DNA of 19,749 nt, taken from contig WKLE02001996.1 in the NCBI GenBank assembly GCA_014885115.2, forward strand, positions 1 to 19,749, read 5' to 3'. Each line of letters opens with the position of its first letter. Position 1 is the stretch's first letter. Below the pieces are notes generated by a model, which saw nothing but the letters and a program-made list of their open reading frames with translations, had not been told where the DNA came from and searched no databases. Shown piece by piece: positions 8,208 through 17,823 of the stretch. This DNA is from Asterionellopsis glacialis (taxonomy: Eukaryota; Bacillariophyta; Plagiogrammaphyceae; Rhaphoneidales; Asterionellopsidaceae). The position numbers were made by a program, and so were the translations under genes.

Positions 8208-9476
8208 ATGGGCACCAACTACGGCAGCATCGAAACACAGAACACCGACAACGAACAAATCTTCGCAGAAGAAGAAACAGCAGCAGAAAAAAAATCATCA
8301 ACGAAGAAGTCCTACACAGAAATTGTTCTGACATTGCTCTCCATCTGCTTGCTTTGTTCACTGTCCGTTGTCACTATCGGCCCAAATCAGAATTATCAAT
8401 CAACAAAACTCTTAGTGGGGTGGATGATAATGTCGGATGACACTAAACCCCTCCCGTCTCTTCCAACTTATCCAAGACGTCCATTTGGTACACGCAATGG
8501 TCGTAATGTTACATTACCTGTATTAGGATTTCCATCTGTTGCACTTGCTAGATTAGCTGATCCAACAGATCAACACATTGCAAATGAAGCTGTACGTCAT
8601 GCAGCAATTGATTTAGGTATTGCATATTTTGATGTTGCACCAGAATATGGTGATGGTGTTGCGCAAAATCGTTTAGGACCAGCATTAAAGCCATACCGGG
8701 ATGGTGTATTTTTAGCAGCAAAAACAATGTATCGTGATGCTAAAGGATCTAACATCGATTTACATAATACACTTCGTGCATTACAAACAGATCATTTGGA
8801 TTTATATCAATTTCATTCTATAAGTACGCAAAATGATATTGATGAAATATTAGGTGAGGGTGGCGCAATGGAAACATTTCAACAAGCAAAAAAAGATGGG
8901 CTTATCAAGGCAATAGGCTTTAGTGCACATTCAGAATCTATGGCTGTACAAATGATTCAAACTGGTTTAGTTGATACATGTATGTTTCCTATCAATTTTG
9001 TCTCCTATCATTATGGCAATATAGGTAAAGATGTATTAAACGCAGCAATAGAAAATGGTGTAGGTGTTATTGCTTTGAAGGCTGGTGCACGTGGTCGTTT
9101 AACAAATGAAACAGGTAATCCAATTATTGTACCAAAAGCTGGTAGTTTGCATCATATACCTGAATGGAAACGACAAGAAATGATACATTATCCTGTATAT
9201 ACTAGCAAGAAACATCCTACATGTTGGTATGAACCTGAAGATGATCCCGAGGAATTAAATAAATTAATTTTATGGTCATTGAATCAACCTGGTGTTACAG
9301 CTGTATTGCCACCGGGTGATCTTGATTTGTTGGATGGTATTTCGTCAATGTTACGTGACAAAAATGAAGTGCCATCATTTAATGATGATGATATGGAACA
9401 TATGTTGGACAGATACAAGGATATTGTACCAATTTTTCACGATCGAGATGAATCAGGAACAAAAGTATCAACATGA
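8208..9476 (+). CDS. Membrane-anchored aldo/keto reductase
   Basis: The 422-residue protein has an aldo/keto reductase barrel, which reduces aldehydes or ketones with NAD(P)H. The catalytic tetrad is visible in order: Asp142 and Tyr147 in YFDVAPEYGDG, Lys172 in FLAAKTMYRD, and His203 in LYQFHSIST. A later motif, LIKAIGFSAHS, is the usual strand after the active site. Substrate is unknown. The N-terminal 95 residues are extra: a polar head with Lys/Glu runs (1-36), one hydrophobic segment (about 37-58, ending in SLSVVTIG), then a linker. This suggests a type II anchor, location unknown. The start is the ATG in GCCACCATGG, a textbook strong Kozak context. The first 20 or so codons mostly end in C, whereas the barrel codons mostly end in A or T, so the head may have a separate origin. 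No intron is seen. Confidence 0.88.
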   Translation: MGTNYGSIETQNTDNEQIFAEEETAAEKKSSTKKSYTEIVLTLLSICLLCSLSVVTIGPNQNYQSTKLLVGWMIMSDDTKPLPSLPTYPRRPFGTRNGRNVTLPVLGFPSVALARLADPTDQHIANEAVRHAAIDLGIAYFDVAPEYGDGVAQNRLGPALKPYRDGVFLAAKTMYRDAKGSNIDLHNTLRALQTDHLDLYQFHSISTQNDIDEILGEGGAMETFQQAKKDGLIKAIGFSAHSESMAVQMIQTGLVDTCMFPINFVSYHYGNIGKDVLNAAIENGVGVIALKAGARGRLTNETGNPIIVPKAGSLHHIPEWKRQEMIHYPVYTSKKHPTCWYEPEDDPEELNKLILWSLNQPGVTAVLPPGDLDLLDGISSMLRDKNEVPSFNDDDMEHMLDRYKDIVPIFHDRDESGTKVST

Positions 9477-10349
9477 AGGAGTTTCTGCAAAGAAGCAGAA
9501 GGGTCTAATATGCTGGCAGTGAAATGCTGGTTTTTAGTCAACATTTTCAGATGTATGCTTGTGTCGTGCTCTACCAAAAGAAGTGAAAGAAGAGCAGAAT
9601 TACGAGCATTCACTCAACTTCATAATTCGTAGCAAACTTTATTTGTAAATTCTTTTAAAAACATGTTATCACAGTTTTATGCAAAAACAACCACAAATAT
9701 GGAACCGTTTTTCTTGGGTCGGAAATTGTCATTACTTTGTTCCTTCTTCCATCTTTTCCTTGGCAGCTTTAGGTAGTACCATAGATCACCCTGCATACAG
9801 CACCCTGGTTTCAGTGCTAATGTTTAGACCCAAGCAATTTAGTGGTTCGCCAACTTCATCCACACGTCATTAGAGGAGTTGCCTTGTCTACTTTTTAAAA
9901 AGATTAAATGACAAAGATACCTGAGTACGATTACAGGGCTCTCTCTCTCTACTCTAGAGAGAGGCCTAAAATATTGAAATCCGAATGGATCTGGGTGTCT
10001 CTCACAGGCGGCGGACAGGAGCGGTGGGCGTATATTCTCTTCCTGTAGAGAGGTGAGGCAAAATATATGAGTGGGAGCGTCCGAATCCAAGAATTTATCA
10101 TTTAGCCCATTATTTTTGGAGGTTCCGTCTGCCTGCGCTACCTTGATGTACCGGTATGTTGCTGATGGGCGATCTTGGATCTTAGATTTTCTTTTCTGAC
10201 ATCGCGACAAGTTCGCATCTCGCTCTTTTTGGAGTTCCCCCATTGTTTTAATTTTATACTGTATTAACATTACGAGTACTTACTGTTAGTATCGTTCAGT
10301 CTTCTTTGCATCATCATCTGATTTTCTTTTCTGCTGTGTGATAGAAACC
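9477..10349. other. Intergenic region between reductase and nitroreductase genes
   Basis: This holds the 3' untranslated region of the reductase and the promoter of the next gene. A CT/GA-rich hairpin-like patch occurs at about 9938-9964, where CTCTCTCTCT is followed after a few bases by AGAGAGAG. A 143-codon open frame on the minus strand (9839-10270) has no recognisable domain and was not called as a gene. Confidence 0.45.
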
Positions 10350-11330
10350 ATGTTGACGAAGAGTACGATGGTACGATTTCCAAGTATTTTATCACTAGTT
10401 CTCTTAATCTCTCGCTGCTATGCTTTTCGCATGCACCAACCCCAACAACATCACCATGTTTCTCGGAAGGATAATATTATGAAAACCAAACTATCCTCAA
10501 CGACATTCTTGCAAATGTCTTCTACAGAGCAACAACAGCAATTAACAGCTGAACAAGAACATGCACGTGAGGTGTTTTTTTCTCTTGTGACGGAGGAAAA
10601 GGATGGGACGAAAAAACTTGGATTACCAGATTTAGGTGATATGCTTCAAGCACTGGATATCGATGCATCACAAGAAGAGGCAGAGGCACTGTTTAAATAT
10701 TTGGATTCAGATGGGTCTGGTCAAATTAGTTTTGATGAATTTTTACCTTGGTATTCCGAAGCTGCTGAGGCTGCCAAGGCATCTGCATCTGTCTTTCAAG
10801 GTATCATTCAATCTCGTCGTACAGTTGATAGGTTCGATGAAACACCTGTGGATGATGCCGTACTTCGTCGTGCTATTGAATGTGCCATTGCTGCACCTAA
10901 CCGTCGTCTAACTGAGCCGTGGAGATTTGTACGTTTAGGACCAGAAACTATAGCCGAACTTGCTGAATTTAAACGCAAAGTAGACGGTGATGAAGGATCA
11001 TTCCAACGTTGGACGAAAATTCCAGGTTGGTGTGTTGTTACCTACGCAAGACGTAAAGAAGACAATTGGGCACAGAGGGAAGATTTTAAAAGTGTGTGCT
11101 GTGCCGTCGAGAACTTCATGTTGAGCATGTGGAGTGAGGGTATTGGATCTAAATGGACAGATGGACCTATCCAACGCACACCTGAGTTTGCTAAAATTTG
11201 TGGTATTGATACTGAAAAAGAAAAGGTTGCAGGTGTTATTTGGTATGGGTTTGCTAGTGGTGGTCTTGGTGATGCAATTCCTAAAACAAGAAAAAAGGGA
11301 GTCGATGAAGTTCTTACCTTTATGCCTTGA
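10350..11330 (+). CDS. Plastid-targeted EF-hand/nitroreductase fusion protein
   Basis: The 326-residue protein joins a calcium-binding EF-hand to a nitroreductase-type flavoprotein domain. Residues 7-25 form a hydrophobic signal peptide ending in RCYAF; a Phe right after the predicted cleavage site, followed by a basic Ser/His/Lys-rich stretch, is the diatom plastid-import pattern. A canonical EF-hand loop runs D119-E130 (DSDGSGQISFDE); an upstream partner near 80-100 is degenerate. The nitroreductase fold starts at SRRTVDRFDETPV (155-167), with the APN..LTEPWRF region (182-193) typical of FMN binding, and ends near the C terminus. Such enzymes transfer electrons from NAD(P)H to nitro compounds, quinones or flavins; the substrate here is unknown. 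The frame also opens at an upstream GTG, but the ATG at 10350 fits a eukaryotic start; an ATG at 10368 is an alternative. Calcium control is inferred from domain content. Confidence 0.88.
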   Translation: MLTKSTMVRFPSILSLVLLISRCYAFRMHQPQQHHHVSRKDNIMKTKLSSTTFLQMSSTEQQQQLTAEQEHAREVFFSLVTEEKDGTKKLGLPDLGDMLQALDIDASQEEAEALFKYLDSDGSGQISFDEFLPWYSEAAEAAKASASVFQGIIQSRRTVDRFDETPVDDAVLRRAIECAIAAPNRRLTEPWRFVRLGPETIAELAEFKRKVDGDEGSFQRWTKIPGWCVVTYARRKEDNWAQREDFKSVCCAVENFMLSMWSEGIGSKWTDGPIQRTPEFAKICGIDTEKEKVAGVIWYGFASGGLGDAIPKTRKKGVDEVLTFMP

Positions 11331-11529
11331 ACGGATTCTAAAACAAAAAATCAAAAGTCAGTTTAGTGTCAATGATTTTGGTCGGGAGAAAAGTAGAAGT
11401 TTAGAATTAAGGTAAAACAAACTAAGAAAGATTAATCAACCACTGGTCCTATTATGAAATTCAAAATTTGTTCAAAAACTTTGGGATTTAACACCATTTT
11501 GAATTAACCAAGAGATGTTGTTTCCTAGC
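11331..11529. other. Short convergent spacer
   Basis: About 200 bases separate the stop codons of the nitroreductase (+) and F-box (-) genes, so their 3' untranslated regions must nearly meet or overlap. Nothing else is visible. Confidence 0.5.
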
Positions 11530-12243
11530 CTAACTTCTAATGCGCGGGCAGATTGTTTCTCCAGTGAACCTATGGTCACCAGGAATTTGAATAGCGGTTG
11601 CTTGTGTTGTCGTGTCTTTTTTCCATGCGTATCCGTCATACAGATACTTTTCATACCCCTCTGAAGGATCTTGTACCGATGCTGCAACTTTTGTCAATGT
11701 CCATCCTGTAGCATCAAGTTCTGGGGAAGGCAAGTAAACCCAGTGAGTGTATACGTGGTCGTTCATCTTATCCCGATTTATAAATGTAACCCACGATGAC
11801 TTATCACATTTCCAGCACTTGACTGGTAATGAACAATCACTTTTCATCAAGTTGTTGCATGCAATCCTGTCAAGGTACTTTGGTGGATAATCCTCTCTAG
11901 TAAAAAGTGGATGGTGCCTAACACGCCATGATTGTCCACGTATCCCGTATAATTTTTCCTTACAATTGGATGTTTGGCACAGAGGTGTTACCTTTTTCAG
12001 CCAAAGCTGTTGAAAAAGTGAATACCAAGCACTGGTAGTTCCTGAAGGTACAAAGGTTGTACCGTAATACGACCTTACGAAATCTTTCCAGAGCTTTTGT
12101 TGTGCCTTGCCTTCATCGCCTTTTTCGATCAGTAATGTCTGTCGGAAAAAATGCGAAACACTACCAAGATTCAAAGCTACATCAACGCCACCGAAGGAGA
12201 CTATATGATGTATAATTTCGTTTGGAATATGTTCTAAATTCAT
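11530..12243 (-). CDS. F-box protein with Cys-rich C-terminal half
   Basis: The 237-residue protein opens with an F-box-like segment: LEHIPNEIIHHIVSFGG at 3-19, then ALNLGSVSHFFRQTL at 23-37. F-box proteins bind SKP1 and bring substrates to SCF ubiquitin ligases. After it comes LWKDFVRSYYG (51-61), a common continuation in this protein type, followed by a Trp-rich region. Cysteines occur in clusters (CQTSNC at about 89-94; CSLPVKCWKC at about 137-146), which might bind a metal; this is a guess from spacing. No substrate-binding repeat (LRR, Kelch or WD40) is present. The frame is unbroken from ATG to TAG and no intron is seen. It is convergent with the nitroreductase gene. The substrate cannot be inferred. 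Confidence 0.75.
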   Translation of the reverse strand: MNLEHIPNEIIHHIVSFGGVDVALNLGSVSHFFRQTLLIEKGDEGKAQQKLWKDFVRSYYGTTFVPSGTTSAWYSLFQQLWLKKVTPLCQTSNCKEKLYGIRGQSWRVRHHPLFTREDYPPKYLDRIACNNLMKSDCSLPVKCWKCDKSSWVTFINRDKMNDHVYTHWVYLPSPELDATGWTLTKVAASVQDPSEGYEKYLYDGYAWKKDTTTQATAIQIPGDHRFTGETICPRIRS

Positions 12244-12486
12244 ACTTTTATATTGTTGTGTTCTTTCGTCTGCACAATATCGGTATCTCTTTTTCTTTTA
12301 TCAGTCTTTATGTGCGGACTTTTGATACATTAGAGAAGTACGCTTTAGCTTTCAAAGTGACGCTTTCAAGAACAAGGAATTCAATACTGCACTGACTGAC
12401 TGCTGCATCAAGGTTGTACCTGGTAATCTGAAAACGACATGTGAGATCCAAGACTAAATTAAAATTGTGATGAGACACACACGTCT

Positions 12487-12521
12487 GGAGAAACCAGTGG
12501 AGAAACCAGTGGAGAAACCAC
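12487..12521. repeat. Three tandem copies of a 12 bp unit
   Basis: GGAGAAACCAGT is repeated at 12487-12498 and 12499-12510, followed by GGAGAAACCAC at 12511-12521. The copies are near-identical, so the array is young or still variable in length. It lies about 245 bases upstream of the F-box start codon. Confidence 0.85.
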
Positions 12522-13080
12522 ATGCTTTGTGCTGCCCAAAAAATAATAAAAAATATTCTACTCTGTTCGTACTGGGTACCATCGTAAGGTCACAGTACGT
12601 GCATGAGCCCTGCTGTAGTCTGTACCTGGTACGGTAGAGTTTCTTTCGTTGTGGTTGGAAGTAGATAGGTGTATGATTATTTATGGGATGACGTATTTGT
12701 GATGTCAAGAAATCACAATTTTCAATCCTTATCGCTGATTGGACAACAATAATTTGATTCAACATACTTTATTATGATACTAACCCAATCCGTAATATCT
12801 GAATCACTACTTACATCATTACTCGTAATCCATTGTAGTCTTTATTGTACACATTATATTATAATGAAAATTGATTTCACTTTTCTTGATAAGTGTGTAG
12901 AGAATATTGTCCAGAACTTGAATCATCTATTCTAAACAGATCGCAAGTATTCCAGATGATAAAGTAGAATAGACGAATGCAAACTAAGATTGGCGTTGAA
13001 AATAATGTAGTGTAAGTAGTACAACCTACGTGTTATGTAATGATTGTGTCCGCCGATACAGTTGTTAGTTTATCAGCGTG

Positions 13081-13252
13081 CTAGGTACTAGTACCTGGGT
13101 ACCTGTAACGTTTCATCATTAGACCTGGGGTACCAGCCGCTACCTATGAAATACCCGTACCTTGCACTGTACCAGGTAGCTGTTAGCCTACCTGTGTACC
13201 TGGGGGTACCTCTGGTAATGAAATGGTCAGTACCTACTGGTAAATACATGGT
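13081..13252. repeat. Dense cluster of GGTA/TACC words including GGTACC palindromes
   Basis: Within about 170 bases, GGTA or its complement TACC occurs close to 20 times, including three GGTACC palindromes at about 13098, 13119 and 13205. Many carry the context TACCTGGGTACC or TACCAGGTA, so the tract can fold back on itself at several points. Thinner clusters of the same words occur at about 5385-5440, 7436-7560 and 12568-12640, always outside genes. It may be a factor-binding array or a short palindromic repeat; the role is unknown. Confidence 0.65.
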
Positions 13253-13843
13253 AGGAACGCAAAGGGTGAAAAAGCAGAATGTTTTCCAGCGCGTCGACAT
13301 TAGCATGCCCCCGCCGACCACTTGCTGTTGGTGCGAGCTAAAAAGGCGTCACAAGAGTTTGGAGTGCGGCAGGTCTACTCGAACAAAATACCAGTACCGC
13401 AGGCTACATGCTACTGCGGAACGGTACTTTTTCTGTAGCTCCGAGGAGAGAGTGTACGTTGTTGAAGCAGAAAAAGCAAGGGGTAAGTAAGGGCACCAGT
13501 GCTGCAGCGGCAGACTGGAAGGCGTTAAACCAGTAGCAACTCGATCACGACTGCGAGACAAAGTACAGTGTGACACAAAGACTTGTGGCTGTAATCTACT
13601 TTCGACAAAAAGCTGACATCATAGAGGTAGTTTTCGTTTTGGTAAGGTCTCTTTAGAAAGGAGCTTTGATAAATAATATACCTTGGTGCTCCGTCCCGTG
13701 CATAGTGAGTTAGTCCCATAATTTAATTCTGTGGAGGCATTTAAAGTACAATTGAGTTACGCGGAACTTTTTCAGTTTGGTCAAGGGACTCTGTCGCTGA
13801 ACACAACCTACATTGTTATTTTCAAGTTTTGTAGAGATTGTGT

Positions 13844-16800
13844 ATGAGTACTCCTGCAATAGCAATGATGTCTCAAGTGGCTACGGCTACTCCCGCGTCA
13901 TCTTCCAATAATAATTCAAGCAATACCAGCAACAGTTCTGGCAATAACACGGGCAGTGGTACAAACGCTAATAATAATGAGAATAATCCCAGCAGCGACA
14001 GTGCTGTCAGTAACGCTAATTCAAAGCAATCTGTGTCACCACCTCCCATGATGCCGAATGGGGATGGGTCTGCTCCTCAAAGGCCTTTCAATAATGCAAG
14101 CAACAGCAGTGCAAACAACAAATCAATGCAGAATAAAGCAAGTGCCTCTGCCTCCGCTGCTACCGGGGTAGTCTTACATCCTCAATTACAGCAGGTACAC
14201 CAACATCATCAACAGCAGCAGCAGCATATACAACATCAACATTTGCAACAACATTTGCTTCATCATCAACATCCTCATAGTCTACAGCACCAACAACATA
14301 ATCAACAGGCCCAACAACACCTTTATCAACAGCAGCAGCAGCACCAACATCAGCATCATAACCAGCAACAACTCCATGAACAACAACAACAACAACAACA
14401 ACAACAGCAAGATTTGGAAGAATTAATTCATCCAGGTGATCCTCTTCCATCTGATCTACGTAAAATTTTAATGGTTGTGGCACGATCAGGGAATTGTTCA
14501 TGGTTATCTTGGAATACACCACATTTGCCACTTGCAGAAATAATGTCATCTTCACAATCTGAATCAGGTGGTTCAACGGCAACTGCTATCTCTTCCAACA
14601 AGGCGAGACATTTTACTACGGCTCATCGCAATACAGAGAAAAGTACTAGCAAACAACAACAACAGCAACAACACCAGCAGCAATCGCAACACCAGCAACA
14701 CCCACCAACAACACCACCTGTACCTGCTGCGGCTCTTACAGCTTCTCCTGCTGCTCCATCTACTACTACGGCAACACCACCACCAACAACCGCACCGTCA
14801 ACAACTTATAATCCAACGACAACTGCATCACCAAATCAACCTCCAACACCAGCACCATCGCCTGCCGCCTCGCCATATCATCAGAGCCAGCAGCAACAGC
14901 AACAACAACTGCCTCAATCCCAACAACATCAACCGGCACCCGCAGCAGCAGCGTCGTCGTCATCATCATCACCACTCCATAGCACTGTACCACCTCGTAA
15001 AAAACGAAGGAATGGATTACATTCATCTATAGGACGTAGACGATATGGTGCCGAGTCTGGTACAAAATCACCTGCATCCCAAGTAACGGGTGGACGGAAA
15101 CGTCCATTATTCCTTATACGGACCACATCGTCTTCCACCACATCCAGTATGTTTTCCACAGGATCCGTTGGATCTGGACGTACATCCGGATCCGAACCGG
15201 ATGATTCTACACAATACGAATGTGATTCGGAGGGTACATCGGCCACAACCAATTCAGAATTAAGTGTGGGTGAACGTCGAGAACAATTACGTAAAAAGGT
15301 GACCATCCAAAAAACATCTTCCGGTGTTTCATCCTATACACAACGTGAGGCAGCACAACCACGATTTAAAACATTGCGAGAGGCAACACGGGTAGCACTT
15401 GGACTTGTTCTGGATCATTTTTATAAATACAGAGGTGGATACAAATTAAGTCCTGCAGAATTAAGACGTAATGCTACTGTAGAACAGCAGCAGCAGCAAC
15501 AACAACAACAACAAAGTACTGCTCCCAATCATTCATCATCGGTGACAAATGGAGCATCCAATACGAACAATAATAACAATGGTCCTACAACAAGTGGCCA
15601 TGGAAGTAACAAGGGGAATAATCCAGGAGGAAGTAATAATAACAGTAGCAAGGCAGTAGCAGGGTCGCCTTCGCAATATGCATTAAAGTTATCTCCTGAA
15701 GGTGTATTTCAACAACGTCGGAAACGTTTATTAGCCTTGCTGGGTGAAACGGATGATGAAATGGAAAATGAAGGACGATCTTCCAGTAGTGGCAGTGGTA
15801 TGATGATGGCATCGAAAGATTCTCATTCAACACCTCATCCAAATAGTACCCCATCATCTAAGCATAACAATGATGAAAGTGATACTAACATGAATCCATC
15901 ATCATCTTCTTCTCAACGGCATCAACGGGGCCACCATCATCAACCCAATAATAATAATACCACCAGCAGCAGCAGTAGGCAAATGTCCAAAAAGAAACGT
16001 GTCAAGTATCTCAAATCTGCTTCTGCGAATAACGAGGGACCACCATTTACCATTCAACGATTGGCCGAGGTATTAGTTAGTCCTGAAAGGTACTACACCC
16101 AAACGCACAAATTATGTAATTGTTTGGAAAAATTACTTTTAGTAACATCCTCATCTACTGCATTTGGAGGACATACCGGAGGTGATACGTCTCAAAGTAG
16201 AAGAGAGGTGCGTCATAAAGTATTGTTTGTCCGCTTCGTGTCATTCGGCAACGTGAAACACGAGGATACTTCTTGAATAATTTTCTCACACATATTCATC
16301 GTCTCTCCTGTTCAATGTATTTTTTGGAACACCCTGAATTAGGCACGAGAACTTGCTGCTCTTGCCAATGAAAAGGAACGCGAACGTCGTTTACGTCGTC
16401 GTATGTCATCCGTATCATCTGTGGATGATTTAGAAGAGAAGGATGGCAACCAGGGAAGACCAAATTCAATATCATCTTCAGAAATGCCACCCTTTTCTGA
16501 GAATTCAAAGAAACCACCATCTGAAAATTCTGCAACAAGCAAGAATACGGAAGATCCCGAAAATTCAGCACATGCTCGCGAATTCCTCGAGGCAGCTGCG
16601 CGAGCATCACTCCGAAGTAAATTTGATCATGTTGCTATTGATCCACATGCTGCGTCTGCCGCGGCCGAACGTGTTGGGGTTGGGCGTGCATCGTCTCCAC
16701 CACCGCCTAGTCTTAATATGTCAGCATCACCACAAAACATCGCTCTTCAAGCTCATGGGACCGGCGGTTTCGTCCGCCAACATTTGCAAGATCAACCAGG

Positions 16801-17461
16801 AGGGCCAGTGGTTGGAGAATCTTATTCGGACGCATTGGCTCATCACCACTTGTTGACGAGATCGCCATCACCAATTTTGTTTTCAGGCCCTGATTCAGCC
16901 ATGCATCTGTTGCAAATGCACCATGCAGCTGCATTGGCAGGGATGCCTGTAAGTGGAAACCCACTGGATATTGTAATTGACCCTGGAACTACTTCGGCAA
17001 CGGCAGCATCAGCTGCTGCTGCTGGAGGTGCAGGTGGACCAATCCCCGTAGGATCTGCTGCAGCAGCAGCCGCGGCAGCTGCTGCGGGTGACGATGGAGA
17101 TCCGGAAGCTGATCCGGGCCGTTCATCAGCGTCGAACTCAGATGTCGATTCCGAGTCAGACGATGTTTCATTGGACGATTCAGCATCTGATCGTAGTGAT
17201 GGATCTGATACAGGATCATTGAAAGATGCACCTTACGAACCGTTTACAGCAGCACGTGTGATGGCTCTCAATAGGATGCAACAACAGCAGAGGTCGCAAA
17301 GTAGAGCATTGAACCCAGCACTCCCTTCGACGGGATCACATCTAGGTGATGGTTTCCGTCCACCTGCAGATTCGGAGTACCAGAGCGGTGATAGTGTTGA
17401 TTCTATGGTAGCTGAAGATTCTGGTGGAAGTGATTCGTCGTCATCCGACTTGGCAGATTAA
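13844..17461 (+). CDS. PPP4R2: PPP4R2-like protein phosphatase 4 regulatory subunit, with one intron
   Basis: The gene has two exons, 13844-16207 and 16343-17461, giving about 1160 residues. PPP4R2 is a regulatory subunit of protein phosphatase 4 (PP4), which acts in DNA repair and centrosome and splicing control in animals and yeast (Psy4). Family segments appear in order but far apart: LPSDLRKILMVVARSGNCSW (201-220), a helix at TLREATRVALGLVLDHFYKY (510-529), RRKRLLALLGE (about 624-635), and PPFTIQRLAEVL..PERYY (733-751) with CLEKLLLVTSS (about 761-771). The spaces are filled by Gln/His, Thr/Pro, Ser and Asn tracts. Known homologues are about 400-450 residues, so this one is greatly enlarged. 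Exon 2 adds a charged helix (ARELAALANEKERERRLRRR), Ser/Asp-rich and poly-Ala regions, and a segment around ARVMALNRMQQQQ. The ATG at 13844 follows an in-frame TTG that also opens the frame; another ATG lies at 13865. Confidence 0.82.
14185..14412 (+). repeat. Gln/His-coding CAA/CAG/CAT tract
   Basis: A long run of CAA, CAG, CAT and CAC codons encodes a His/Gln-rich stretch of the PPP4R2-like protein and ends in an almost pure (CAA)n block at about 14383-14409. Similar shorter CAA/CAG blocks lie at 14653-14700, 14885-14930 and 15484-15513. Slippage at such triplets probably drives the growth of this protein. Confidence 0.85.
16208..16342 (+). other. Intron of the PPP4R2-like gene
   Basis: This 135 bp phase-0 intron begins GTGCGT and ends TTAG. 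Splicing joins ...SQSRRE to ARELAALANEKE and links two long open frames in register. Without splicing, translation would read 22 extra codons and stop at 16274-16276, dropping the last third of the protein. The junction is predicted from sequence; no transcript was available. Confidence 0.82.
17055..17089 (+). repeat. Poly-alanine GCN tract
   Basis: A run of GCT, GCA, GCC and GCG codons encodes about ten consecutive alanines in exon 2 of the PPP4R2-like gene; a shorter Ala run lies just before it at about 17004-17023. Mixed codon choice suggests it is older than the CAA tracts. Confidence 0.75.
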
Positions 17462-17823
17462 AGAAAAGCAGAGCTTTGAGATTATAAAGATTTCGATATC
17501 AACGAATGCCAAATCCACTAATATTATTATACAAACACATTTACACACGGGTATTGTACGCCCGTCTCATTAAAAGCATGGCATATATAATATTGTAACA
17601 CATGATTAACATGAAACATATAACTTGGGATCTATTTTTTGGAAATTATTAGTTTTTGATGTAAGCTTCGGCAAGGCATTCTGTACCTGGAGGATCCGGG
17701 AATTTTGAGAAAACGGATACAGACAAACGCTTTCATTCAATACACAATCATTAAAAAAAATATGTAGAATGTATCGAATAATATGTACTGGGGGTATCGG
17801 GATTTTCCATTTTTCCGTGCTTC
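17462..17823. other. 3' flank of the PPP4R2-like gene
   Basis: No gene is seen. The stretch is AT-rich and contains likely 3' untranslated sequence. It lies between the PPP4R2-like stop codon and the 3' end of the minus-strand pseudogene. Confidence 0.5.

Larger units (their letters stand above)
12244..13843. other. Divergent intergenic region between F-box and PPP4R2-like genes
   Basis: No gene is supported. A 114-codon frame at 13146-13490 (+) overlaps the GGTA/TACC cluster and has no recognisable domain. The region holds promoters for both neighbours, a 12 bp tandem repeat (12487-12521), scattered GTAC/GGTA words (about 12568-12640), and the dense cluster at 13081-13252. Confidence 0.5.

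Noticed and set aside
9938..9964. CT/GA hairpin as a possible terminator
   Set aside because: It is simple-sequence DNA in a eukaryotic intergenic region, and hairpin terminators are not expected here.
9839..10270. 143-codon minus-strand frame divergent from the nitroreductase gene
   Set aside because: It starts with ATG but shows no domain, and it overlaps the CT/GA-rich low-complexity patch; transcripts would be needed to call it.
13146..13490. 114-codon plus-strand frame
   Set aside because: Its first third is made from the GGTA/TACC cluster, and no family resemblance is seen.
14160..14582. 140-codon minus-strand frame rich in Val, Asp and Ala
   Set aside because: It is the complement of the CAA/CAG tract of the PPP4R2-like gene.
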